From: GWE2-40-63 sp041664345
GTDB lineage: Bacteria; Bacteroidota; Bacteroidia; Bacteroidales; SZUA-534
NCBI GenBank assembly: GCA_041664345.1
Contig: JBAYKX010000029.1
Location: forward strand, 4,254 to 68,253
Direction of reading: 5' to 3'
Length of the DNA stretch: 64,000 nucleotides
The position numbers were made by a program, and so were the translations under genes. How positions within the stretch are numbered: position 1 is the first letter of the stretch; each line of letters opens with the position of its first letter. Below are positions 28,038 to 37,800 of the stretch, in pieces. The notes below the pieces were generated by a model. The model saw nothing but the letters and a program-made list of their open reading frames with translations. It did not search any database and was not told the origin of the DNA.

Positions 28038-31016
28038 TTATCCGGTTATGCTTTTGGGTTTTTTGATAAGCCCTATATTCTTCTTGCCATCTATCTTTAT
28101 TTCCATGTAGTTATCGAACCGGATGTGTCGAATAAAATCATCTTCGTAAACAGCGGGCATTTGCTTTAAAAACTCAATATCGTAATACCCATCGTTTATA
28201 AAAGGATTGATGGTGAAATAACCGACCCGGAAGGATGTCAGGTTTTGAAAAAAATGGGTTCCTTGGCTGGGGTCAATGCGATAATTATCTAATCCAGCCT
28301 CAATTATAACGCGGGCTTGCGAAATCTGTGACCACTTAACAGGAATACCCAACCATGGATCGCTTGAACCCCAGCGTCCGGGTCCAATCAATATATAGTT
28401 AGCCTCCTTTTTAACAAATTCCAGATTTAATTTTTCAAGCACAGGTACCAATTTGGGATTATTTGCTGCATTAAAGGTATCTGGTTTTACATATACTATA
28501 TCAAAGATGTTTTGAATAACGCCATTACCTAAGGCCGTTTCAGAATATATCAGCCAGTCTTCTTTCATTTCACTGGTAAAATCAATTTCAATTTCTTCTT
28601 TATTTTCTACAATGGGTCTAATTTGTAGGAAATTAAATATTCTGGGTTCACCCGGACTGACATTTAAATTAACCGCAAATTCTATCTCAACAGGATTGTT
28701 CATCTCTGTAGCGCCAATACGCAATAGGGTGTTAATAATTTCAGCTAATGGAAACGAATCGTACTTAAGCACGTTAGCAAAAGTTATTAGTTTTTTTCCG
28801 GTATAATTTACCCCATCACGTAATTGATTGTCTTGGTAATCATAGGTGGAAGCAATGTGCTTTATGGAATTATCCTTTTCAGCATCATTGGTGCTTAGTT
28901 TTAACAAGTTAACACCGTCGTCGGTTGAAAGCTTGAATGTTTCAGCATCTAAATCAAGGGAATAAAAAAACTTTTGAGTATCGCGTATGGCTACATCCGG
29001 GTCGGAAAGCTGGAGTACTTTTTTTGGATATTTTGGACTAAAACGAAGCGATTTTCCGCCTTCCACAATTTGTTTTCCTAAACCTAGTGCAATATTAACA
29101 ATACCATCTTCCGGTTTTTCAGGAGCAATGGGGTAAAAATTAATAGAACGGGCAACCCCCGAGATAGTGGGATAAAATCGGCTTCCATAAGGGCTTCCAC
29201 ATACTTCTTGAATAATAATGCCCATTTTCTCTTCATCAATCACATTTTTAGTAGCCTTCATGTATGCCTTACTGCTGTTATAATAAGTAGAGGCATAAAC
29301 ACTTTTAATAGCCTGACAAAGCATCGAAATCATCTGTTCGCGATAGTCGCTATAGGGTACCATATAAGTAGAATAAATACCGGCAAAAGGCTGATAATGT
29401 GAATCTTCAAGTACGCTTGACGATCGGATAGCAAGAGGAGTAGTATTCACATCTAAAAACGTGTGAAGCACCGATATCACTTGATCCGGCAAATTAGCCC
29501 GGTTAAATGCCTCCAAAATTTCCTGATCATCAACATGCGAAAGAGCTATACTGTAGAGGTTATTTTTTTCCATAAACTCATCAAACACACTGGTTGAAAG
29601 CACTATAGTCCGTGGAATGGTAATAACTACATTTTCGAATTGGTAAAGTATCTGATGTTTTTTTATCAGTGAATCAATAAAAGCCAAACCACGGGCTTTA
29701 CCTCCCAATGAACCCTCTCCTACCCGACTAAATATGCAATACCGGTCAAAACTTTTATCCAGAAAACTGGTAATAATTCCACGACCTCGGTTCAGCCGGT
29801 ATTTTGAGATTTCGCTAAACATATATTGCCGAACTTCATCGGTACTTTTAAAGTCGGCCACATCGGCGGTCCGGAAAATGGCCCCCAACGAAAAAAGTGC
29901 CCTGGCATTGAGCCACCGCGAAAAATCATTTTTTTCAGAATGGTATTTTAACGATTCATCGGGAACCGTTAAAATTAAGTGCTGCAATTGTTTAAGGTTC
30001 GATGCCTTACCAACAATGCTTCGGTCGTAGAGCCGGAAAACAAAATCGCCAAAAGCAAAATAACGGTTTATATATTGCGATAACTCCATATTAAGTTTGC
30101 TGGAGTCTTTACTTAAAAAAGAAGCTCCCATTTCCTCGGCTCTTTTTTTGTTTTCAATTTCCAATGATTGCATCAATACCGGCAAATGCTCATTATCTGC
30201 TTTTATATGTTTATAAAGTGTAAAGCCTGCATCTGGGTCATCAATTCCATCACGTTTATAGCGAATATCGGTTATTACGCCTAAAATATTTTGTTTAAAT
30301 TTTTCGTAATAGGCAATGGCATCGTTATAATTTGTAGCTAATATAATTTTTGGTCTTCCCCTTTTGCGCAACATTTGCTGATACTCATTAGCACCTTCAT
30401 GCTTAAAATCTTGCGATTGTTGCAAAATTATTTTATACATGGTTGGTAAATAGCTGCTATAAAACCGAATGTTATCTTCAACCAGCAGAATAGCCTGTAC
30501 ACCCACAATTTCAATATCGTTGCGGGCATTCATTTTGTCTTCAATTAATTTAATAATAGCTAATAAAATCTCAGCCTCTCCCAACCATGAAAAAACATAA
30601 TCAATGGCACTTAAATCCTCTTTAGCCATTCGCAACCGTATCTCGCGCGAGAAGTGAGTAAGAACAACAAAGGGAGTTCGCGGATGCTCTTGTTTTACTT
30701 TTTTAGCCAAAGCAAAGGCATCGGTATCATCAATACTTAACATGGAAATCACTAGGTCAATATCTCCCTTTTTTAATATACGAAACACTTTTTCGGAAGT
30801 GGAAGCATGAATAAATATAGGTGGATAGCGAAGGTTCAAAGATACGTATTCATCAAAAATCTGCTCATCAATACGCCCATCTTCTTCCAGCATATAAAAA
30901 TCGTAATTACTACAAACAATCAGTATTTTATAGATGCGCTTTTGCATCAACATTTTAAATGCAGTTTCGTTGATGTAATACTTCTTGGTCTCTAAATAAT
31001 CTTTGTAGATTGACAT
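28038..31016 (-). CDS. Two receiver-like domains fused to a PEP/pyruvate-dikinase nucleotide-binding domain
   Basis: A 992-residue protein. The N-terminal part (about 28-150) and a second unit (about 170-320) look like response-regulator receiver domains: KILIVCSNYDFYM...DLVISMLSIDD and AILLVEDNIRFYSSYL...GVITDIRYKRDGIDDPDAG. From about residue 425 it matches the PPDK/PEP-synthase ATP-grasp domain (EGSLGGKARGLAFIDSL, IRSSSVLEDSHYQPFAG, FNFLQIRPIVEN), and near the end it has GPGRWGSSDPWLGIPVKW. The phosphohistidine swivelling domain and the PEP/pyruvate TIM barrel are absent, so it cannot be a complete PEP synthase. A nucleotide-dependent regulatory or phosphotransfer role is inferred. It has no operon partners. 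Confidence 0.75.
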   Translation of the reverse strand: MSIYKDYLETKKYYINETAFKMLMQKRIYKILIVCSNYDFYMLEEDGRIDEQIFDEYVSLNLRYPPIFIHASTSEKVFRILKKGDIDLVISMLSIDDTDAFALAKKVKQEHPRTPFVVLTHFSREIRLRMAKEDLSAIDYVFSWLGEAEILLAIIKLIEDKMNARNDIEIVGVQAILLVEDNIRFYSSYLPTMYKIILQQSQDFKHEGANEYQQMLRKRGRPKIILATNYNDAIAYYEKFKQNILGVITDIRYKRDGIDDPDAGFTLYKHIKADNEHLPVLMQSLEIENKKRAEEMGASFLSKDSSKLNMELSQYINRYFAFGDFVFRLYDRSIVGKASNLKQLQHLILTVPDESLKYHSEKNDFSRWLNARALFSLGAIFRTADVADFKSTDEVRQYMFSEISKYRLNRGRGIITSFLDKSFDRYCIFSRVGEGSLGGKARGLAFIDSLIKKHQILYQFENVVITIPRTIVLSTSVFDEFMEKNNLYSIALSHVDDQEILEAFNRANLPDQVISVLHTFLDVNTTPLAIRSSSVLEDSHYQPFAGIYSTYMVPYSDYREQMISMLCQAIKSVYASTYYNSSKAYMKATKNVIDEEKMGIIIQEVCGSPYGSRFYPTISGVARSINFYPIAPEKPEDGIVNIALGLGKQIVEGGKSLRFSPKYPKKVLQLSDPDVAIRDTQKFFYSLDLDAETFKLSTDDGVNLLKLSTNDAEKDNSIKHIASTYDYQDNQLRDGVNYTGKKLITFANVLKYDSFPLAEIINTLLRIGATEMNNPVEIEFAVNLNVSPGEPRIFNFLQIRPIVENKEEIEIDFTSEMKEDWLIYSETALGNGVIQNIFDIVYVKPDTFNAANNPKLVPVLEKLNLEFVKKEANYILIGPGRWGSSDPWLGIPVKWSQISQARVIIEAGLDNYRIDPSQGTHFFQNLTSFRVGYFTINPFINDGYYDIEFLKQMPAVYEDDFIRHIRFDNYMEIKIDGKKNIGLIKKPKSITG

Positions 31017-31340
31017 ATACGTAAGATGTTTTTGATTTATGGCAATATAAATAAAAAAAAGGCATGACCGATTAGACGTGATAAATATTTTGAATACTCA
31101 AAATAATAATACCATTAGATGAAGAACTGAATGTACAGCATAGAAATTCTTTCAGATATTTTGGTGTTTTATTATAAAATATTTTGCAATTAGTAATTAA
31201 TTAACTATAATTGCAACGTTTTTCAAGGAGGTATTATTTTCAACCTCAAAGTCATTCGTCTCATAAGTCGTGAGTACTTTCAAAACAAACTTGTAACAAA
31301 TCGAATTTTTTTTCGAAAAACAATAAAATCAAATATTATT
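31017..31340. other. Divergent intergenic region and rho leader
   Basis: About 320 bases between divergently transcribed genes. Close to rho it contains a purine-rich AAGGAGG at about 31226, too far from the ATG to be a ribosome site. Rho genes are often self-attenuated in their leaders, but no specific element can be shown here. Confidence 0.35.
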
Positions 31341-33158
31341 ATGTATGACATTCTCGAGCTGAACAAGATGCTTGTTCCTGAGTTAAAAGAAATTGCCAAA
31401 AACTTGAATGTTAAGCGCATTGAAACCCTACGCAAACAAGATTTAGTTTACAAAATTTTGGATCAGCAGGCAATTGATGCTTCTAAAAACAAAAAAGTTA
31501 TTCAAAAAACCTCGGAGCAGGAAGAAAAAACAGAAATTGATTCAACAGATCCTCAAAAGAAAAGGGCAAGAACCCGCACTTTTAAAAAAGATGTGAAGAT
31601 TGAAAAAGTGATGAGCGTAAATCCACAAAATAAAGTTGAACGTTCTGAACCTGTTACTGAAATACCTGTTGTTCCCGTAGTTGCTGCGGAGGAAAAAATT
31701 CCTGAAAGAAAGAAAGTTGAATTACCAACCCGAAATAAAGTTATTAATGTTCCTTCGTACCGCGATCGCTCAATAATAGATCATGAAGCAGAACCCACTG
31801 AAATTGATGAAGTAGTAACTCCTGAGCCTGCTGAAACTGTTCAACCAAGTAACTTAACTACTAATGAAAATGCTGAGCGTACTGTTCGTCCTGAAAAAAC
31901 GCAACGGTTCGAACGCAACGAGAGAACTCCTGATAATTCCCAAGATAGACCCGTCCGTGTTGAACGGGTAAATAGGCCCGAATTGGATTCAAGAAGAAAA
32001 CCTGAAAGAAATAAAGAAGAAAAAGCCAAATATGAGTTTGATAGCTTAATTTCCACCTCCGGTGTTTTAGAGCTAATGGCGGATGGCTATGGATTCTTGC
32101 GTTCCTCCGATTATAATTACCTGAATTCACCTGATGATATATACGTTAGTCAATCGCAAATTAAACTATTTGGTTTAAAAACCGGTGATACCGTTGCAGG
32201 GGCAATTAGGCCGCCAAAAGAAGGTGAAAAATACTTTCCTCTTATTAAAGTGGAGAAAATTAATGGCCGTGAACCAGAAAGTGTGCGCGACCGGATTCCA
32301 TTTGACTTTTTAACCCCGCTATTCCCTGATGAGAAATTTGACCTGACCAGTCATGCACAAAATTCTCCTTCAACCCGCATAATTGACATGTTTACTCCAA
32401 TTGGTAAAGGGCAGCGGGGATTAATTGTGGCACAGCCAAAAACTGGTAAAACCGTTTTATTGAAAGATATCGCCAATGCCATTGCAGCCAACCATCCTGA
32501 AGTTTATTTGATTGTTTTACTAATTGATGAGCGTCCTGAGGAAGTAACTGATATGGCACGAAGCGTAAATGGCGAAGTGGTGGCATCTACCTTTGACGAA
32601 CCAGCAGAGAAACATGTTAAAGTAGCCTCTATTGTTTTAGAAAAAGCCAAACGGTTGGTGGAATGTGGACACGATGTAGTTATTTTACTTGACTCCATTA
32701 CCCGTTTAGCTCGGGCTTACAATACAGTTTCACCGGCATCAGGTAAAGTTTTATCGGGTGGTGTTGATGCCAATGCCTTGCACAAACCCAAACGGTTCTT
32801 TGGTGCTGCCCGTAATATTGAAAATGGCGGTTCGTTAACTATTTTAGCTACAGCACTTACTGAGACTGGTTCAAAAATGGACGAAGTAATATTTGAAGAG
32901 TTCAAAGGAACCGGTAATATGGAACTTCAGTTGGATCGTAAATTATCGAACAAACGGATTTACCCAGCTGTGGATCTTAATCTTTCAAGTACCCGCCGCG
33001 AGGACTTATTAATTGACAAAGATAGCCTGAGCTGGTTGTGGGTATTGCGTAATTACTTATCGGATATGAATAGTGTAGAAGCTATGAATTTTTTACGCGA
33101 CCGGTTGCTTAAAACACGCAACAACGAGGAATTCCTTATTTCAATGAATGATAAATAA
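31341..33158 (+). CDS. rho: Transcription termination factor Rho
   Basis: A hexameric RNA-dependent ATPase that ends transcription. The first about 40 residues are the Rho N-terminal helical domain (LNKMLVPELKEIAKNLNVKR). A charged, low-complexity insert of about 180 residues follows (rich in Glu, Arg, Pro, Thr), typical of Bacteroidota Rho and able to bind RNA or drive condensation. Next is the cold-shock-like RNA-binding domain (GVLELMADGYGFLRS) and the ATPase core: Walker A QPKTGKT at about residues 365-371, Walker B VVILLDSITRLARAYN, and the Q/R loops. Length 605 is long compared with about 420 in enterobacteria. A strong terminator follows. Confidence 0.96.
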   Translation: MYDILELNKMLVPELKEIAKNLNVKRIETLRKQDLVYKILDQQAIDASKNKKVIQKTSEQEEKTEIDSTDPQKKRARTRTFKKDVKIEKVMSVNPQNKVERSEPVTEIPVVPVVAAEEKIPERKKVELPTRNKVINVPSYRDRSIIDHEAEPTEIDEVVTPEPAETVQPSNLTTNENAERTVRPEKTQRFERNERTPDNSQDRPVRVERVNRPELDSRRKPERNKEEKAKYEFDSLISTSGVLELMADGYGFLRSSDYNYLNSPDDIYVSQSQIKLFGLKTGDTVAGAIRPPKEGEKYFPLIKVEKINGREPESVRDRIPFDFLTPLFPDEKFDLTSHAQNSPSTRIIDMFTPIGKGQRGLIVAQPKTGKTVLLKDIANAIAANHPEVYLIVLLIDERPEEVTDMARSVNGEVVASTFDEPAEKHVKVASIVLEKAKRLVECGHDVVILLDSITRLARAYNTVSPASGKVLSGGVDANALHKPKRFFGAARNIENGGSLTILATALTETGSKMDEVIFEEFKGTGNMELQLDRKLSNKRIYPAVDLNLSSTRREDLLIDKDSLSWLWVLRNYLSDMNSVEAMNFLRDRLLKTRNNEEFLISMNDK

Positions 33159-33172
33159 GTTTTAATTTACAT

Positions 33173-33218
33173 AAAAACAACCCCAAATAATTTTCATTGT
33201 TTGGGGTTGTTTTTTTAT
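33173..33218 (+). terminator. Intrinsic terminator after rho
   Basis: AAACAACCCCAAA pairs with TTTGGGGTTGTTT around a short AT-rich loop and ends in TTTTTTT, 15 bases after the stop. Confidence 0.88.
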
Positions 33219-33323
33219 TTGCAGTTAAAATACTTTTTCTTTCATCTTATCTAAAATGATTATAAATTACAGGTTGAGCCTTATTTTGTAATGTGAAAAT
33301 TACAACATCAACTATCTTTTTGC

Positions 33324-33331
33324 TAAGTTTG
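33324..33331 (+). promoter_or_regulatory. Candidate -7 element of the AAA ATPase gene
   Basis: TAAGTTTG matches TAnnTTTG, 16 bases before the ATG at 33348. A well-spaced TTG is not evident. Confidence 0.4.
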
Positions 33332-33347
33332 CATGGCAATTTAAACT

Positions 33348-34526
33348 ATGCAGCGATTTTATCAAACACATTACGAATTACTTGCTTCAGTCAAATCTCC
33401 GATTATAAGAACCCTTAAGAATGAGATTGATTGGCGCCAACGGTTAATTGGGATTAAAGGCACCCGAGGAATCGGTAAAACTATCTTTTTGCTCGATTAC
33501 ATTAAATCGGAATACGGTAATAGCAAAACTTGCCTCTATATAAACCTCAATAATTTTTATTTTTCAGGCCATTCCTTAGTTGATTTTGCCAGTGAATTCC
33601 GCAAAACAGGTGGCAAAACCCTAGTTCTCGACCATGTTTTTAAGTATCCCGATTGGTCGAATGCCTTGGGCGAAATTTACACCAAATTTCCCGACCTACA
33701 GATTATATTTACCGGTAGCCCAGTTATGTGCCTAACCGACGAAAACCCCGATTTAAAAGGTAAAGTTACCTCATACCATTTACGCGGTCTTTCATTCAGG
33801 GAATACCTGAATTTTGTGTCCGGCAATTCATTTTCAAAATATAGCCTTGATGATTTATTGAAATACCATGTGGAAATTGCCAAAGACATCCTTTTTAAAG
33901 TCAAACCATTAGCTTATTTTAACGATTATTTGACTCACGGCTACTACCCTTTTTTTACTGAAAATATCAACTTTAATGAGAATGTAATTAAAATTGTTAA
34001 CCTAACCCTTGAAGTTGACATACCATCGTTGCAACAGATGGAACTTAAATATCTTCCTAAACTAAAGAAGCTTATTTTTCACCTTTCTGAAGATATGCCT
34101 CATACACCCAATATAAGTCAATTGAGCAGCAACATTGATACTTCACGGGCAACGGTAATGAATTATTTAAAATATTTACGTAATGCCCGCTTGATTAATT
34201 TGATTTATCAAGGTGAAGTTGATGATGCAAAAAAACCGGAAAGGGTGTATTTGCAAAACCCGAACTTATTGCATGCAATTTCAATGAACCATCCCTCGAA
34301 AGAAGGATTGTATGAAACTTTTTTTATCAATCAAATTCAAAAAGGTCATGAAATATCAGGTTTTGGAAAAGAAAGTGAATTTATTGTAGATAAAGATCTT
34401 ACATTCAAAATAGGCAATCATAAAAGGATTGAGGTCGATCAAAATAAATCGTATGTTTTGATTAATATGGAAGAAGTAGGCATTGATAACCGGATACCAT
34501 TGTGGTTATTCGGGTTTTTGTATTAG
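33348..34526 (+). CDS. AAA ATPase of the DUF4143-type family
   Basis: A 392-residue P-loop ATPase. Walker A is GTRGIGKT near residue 45 (after RLIGIK); the TLVLDHVFKYPDWSNAL stretch is in the place of Walker B, and a sensor-like IIFTGSPVMCL follows. The SFREYLNFVSGN region and the C-terminal winged-helix plus nuclease-like domain (SNIDTSRATVMNYLKYLRNARLI) are typical of this family, whose biological role is poorly known. It is a single-gene unit, and its stop codon sits inside the first unit of a tandem-repeat tract. Confidence 0.75.
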   Translation: MQRFYQTHYELLASVKSPIIRTLKNEIDWRQRLIGIKGTRGIGKTIFLLDYIKSEYGNSKTCLYINLNNFYFSGHSLVDFASEFRKTGGKTLVLDHVFKYPDWSNALGEIYTKFPDLQIIFTGSPVMCLTDENPDLKGKVTSYHLRGLSFREYLNFVSGNSFSKYSLDDLLKYHVEIAKDILFKVKPLAYFNDYLTHGYYPFFTENINFNENVIKIVNLTLEVDIPSLQQMELKYLPKLKKLIFHLSEDMPHTPNISQLSSNIDTSRATVMNYLKYLRNARLINLIYQGEVDDAKKPERVYLQNPNLLHAISMNHPSKEGLYETFFINQIQKGHEISGFGKESEFIVDKDLTFKIGNHKRIEVDQNKSYVLINMEEVGIDNRIPLWLFGFLY

Positions 34527-34582
34527 AAATTAGAGATTAGAGATTAGAGATTAGAGATTAGAAATTAGAGATTAGAAACTAG
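34522..34582 (+). repeat. Tandem heptamer repeat
   Basis: About seven copies of the 7-base unit ATTAGAG/ATTAGAA follow one another, starting within the last codon of the AAA ATPase gene. Confidence 0.85.
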
Positions 34583-34761
34583 TGTTGTGTTAATCAAGTA
34601 ATGACGGAATTTCAGAAATTTTATCCCCCCTTCGCCTATCGGCACTTCCCCAAGGGGAAGACTAGCCCGCTCAATCGGAGCAAGTTCTCCCTTGGGGGAG
34701 AAACCCGAAGGGAGAGGGGGAAAATGTAATATTTATTCGCCAATATAAACATAACACAACA
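34583..34761. mobile_element. Candidate MITE-like palindromic element
   Basis: A 179-base non-coding block bounded by exact 9-base inverted repeats (TGTTGTGTT at 34583, AACACAACA at 34753). Inside are nested palindromes: an outer CCCCCTTCG-type arm pairing with CGAAGGGAGAGGGGG, and two inner hairpins (CTTCCCCAAGGGGAAG; TTCTCCCTTGGGGGAGAA). There is no coding capacity. Target-site duplications are not clear because simple repeats flank it on both sides. Confidence 0.5.
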
Positions 34762-34763
34762 TT

Positions 34764-34822
34764 AGCAACCAGAAACAAGCAACCAGAAACCAGTAACCAG
34801 AAACGAGAAACCAGTAACCAGT
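34764..34822 (+). repeat. Short degenerate repeat of AACCAG(A/T)A units
   Basis: A run of units such as CAACCAGAAAC, CAGTAACCAG and GAAACCAGTAACC ends 29 bases before nifJ. The same vocabulary of units recurs at 47389-47460. Confidence 0.75.
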
Positions 34823-34851
34823 AATATAAATTTTAATAAAATAGAATAAAA

Positions 34852-37800
34852 ATGGCAAAAGTAAAAAAGTTCGTTACATGTGATGGCAATTATGCTGCAG
34901 CTCACATCGCTTATATGTTTAGCGAAGTAGCAGCCATATTTCCAATCACCCCATCGTCGAACATGGCAGAAAATGTTGATGAGTGGGCGGCAATTGGCCG
35001 TAAAAACATGTTTGGTGAAACCGTAAAAGTAGTTGAAATGCAAAGTGAAGGCGGTGCCGCGGGTGCTGTACATGGATCGTTGCAAGCAGGTGCTTTAACC
35101 ACCACCTATACTGCATCGCAGGGGTTGTTGCTGATGATTCCTAACATGTATAAAATTGCAGGTGAATTGCTCCCTTGCGTATTCCATGTTTCAGCACGTA
35201 GTTTAGCAGCACAGGCTCTATCTATCTTTGGCGACCATTCCGATGTAATGAGTGCCCGTCAAACCGGATTTGCAATGTTAGCAACCAGCAGTGTGCAGGA
35301 AGTGATGGATTTAGCAGGAGTAGCTCACTTAACGGCTATCAAATCACGGATACCTTTTATGCACTTTTTCGATGGATTCCGCACTTCGCACGAAATTCAA
35401 AAAATTGAAATGCTGGAAACCGAAGAATTAAAAGCGCTGGTTGATATGGAAGCGTTAACCCGTTTCCGTGAAGGTGCTTTGAGCCCCGAACATCCTGTAA
35501 CAAGGGGTACTGCTCAAAATCCTGATATCTACTTCCAATCACGTGAAGCTGCCAACCGTTTTTATGATGCAGTTCCCGACATGGTTGAAGAGTATATGAA
35601 GGAAATGACTAAACTTACGGGTCGCGAATACCATCCGTTCATGTATTACGGCGCCAAAGATGCTGAAAACATTATTATTGCCATTGGTTCCATTACCGAA
35701 ACCATTCGCGAAGTAGTGGCACACTTGAATGCCAAAGGCGAAAAAGTTGGGGTATTGGTGGTGCACTTGTACCGACCATTTTCCGCAAAATATTTTATGA
35801 AAGCAATTCCTGCATCCGTAAAACGTATTGCTATTTTAGACCGTACTAAAGAACCGGGAGCAAACGGTGAACCCCTTTATTTAGATGTGAAGGACTTGTT
35901 TTATGGTAAAGCAAATGCTCCGTTAATTGTTGGAGGCAGGTATGGATTATCGTCGAAAGATACTACCCCTGCTATGATAATGAGTGTTTTCAATAACCTG
36001 AAATTACCCGAGCCTAAAAACCATTTCACTTTAGGTATTGTTGATGACGTTACTTTTACCTCATTGCCTTTATTACCAGAAGTTAGCTTGGCTACCGATG
36101 GCCGTTTTGAAGCTAAGTTTTATGGTTTGGGTTCCGATGGTACTGTAGGTGCCAATAAAAACTCCATCAAAATTATTGGCGACTCTACCGATAAATATTG
36201 CCAAGCTTATTTTGCGTACGATTCAAAAAAATCGGGTGGTTTTACCGCCTCGCACCTTCGTTTTGGCTATGGTTTGATTCAAAGCCCTTATTTGGTAAAT
36301 ACCCCTGACTTTGTAGCTTGTCACGTTCCCGCTTACTTGGAAAAATACGACATGTTAAAAGGGTTGAAAAAAGGGGGAACTTTCCTTTTGAACTCTATCT
36401 GGGATGTAGAAGAAACCAAAGAACGCCTTCCTGCCAAAGTGAAAAAATACATGGCTGAAAACAATATCAATTTTTATATCATAAATGCTACCGTTTTAGC
36501 TGAGGAGATTGGTTTGGGCAACCGCACCAACACCATCATGCAGGCGGCTTTCTTTAAAATTGCCAACGTAATTCCTTACGCAAAGGCGGTGGAACAAATG
36601 AAGAAAATGGCTCAAAAAACTTTTGGCAACAAAGGCGAAGAGATTGTAAAGATGAACTATTCAGCCATTGAGGCCGGTGATGCCGTTATTAAAATTGAAA
36701 TCCCTGCGGCTTGGGCTAAAATTGAAGCCAAAGACGTACTGGTAGAAAGCAAAAACCCGGAATTCATCCGTAAATTTGTGGAACCTATCAACAACTTGGC
36801 CGGTGACGATCTTCCGGTATCAGCGTTCTTGGGAATGGAAGACGGAACGTTACCATCGGGAACTGCCCGTTACGAGAAACGCGGTATTGCCGTAAACGTG
36901 CCGGAGTGGGTTTCCGAAAATTGCATCCAGTGTAACCAGTGTGCTTATGTTTGCCCTCACGCTGCCATCCGTCCTTTTTTATTAGATGAGAAAGAATTGG
37001 CTGCTGCCCCTGCAAACACCAAAACATTGAAAGCCAATGGTAAAGGATACGAAGGATTGGGATTCCGCATTCAGGTTTCTACCTTGGATTGCACCGGTTG
37101 CGGTAACTGCGCCGATGTTTGTCCAGCAAAAACCAAAGCATTAGAGATGAAACCACTGGCTACTCAAGAAATTGAAATACCCCGTTGGGAATACATGGCC
37201 GAAAAAGTTTCTATTAAAGAAATAACCCCACGCTCGTTGAATGTGAAATCATCGCAGTTTGTTCAACCGTTATTTGAGTTTTCAGGTGCATGTGCTGGTT
37301 GCGGCGAACCCCCTTACATTAAATTGATTACTCAATTGTATGGCGACCGCATGACCGTAGCCAATGCTACCGGTTGTTCGTCAATTTATGGTGGTTCGGC
37401 ACCATCAACCCCTTATTGCAAAAACAAACAAGGACATGGACCGGCTTGGGCAAACTCGTTGTTCGAAGACAATGCAGAATTTGGATTGGGTATGAACATG
37501 GCTACCACCAAATTGCAACAACGTTGCGTTCGTTTAATGAACGAAAACATGAATTCGGTTTCGGTTGAAACCAAAGCCGCATTTGAGGCTTACCTTGCTT
37601 CGTACAAAGACGGAGATAAAACCCGTCAAGTATCAGAAGCCGTTATTGCAGCATTAGGAAAAGAAAAGAACCCGGTTGCTAAAGACATCTTAGCGGTTAA
37701 AGATCATTTGATGACCCGTTCTACCTGGATTTTTGGTGGCGACGGCTGGGCTTATGATATCGGTTACGGTGGTTTGGACCATGTATTGGCATCGGGCGAA

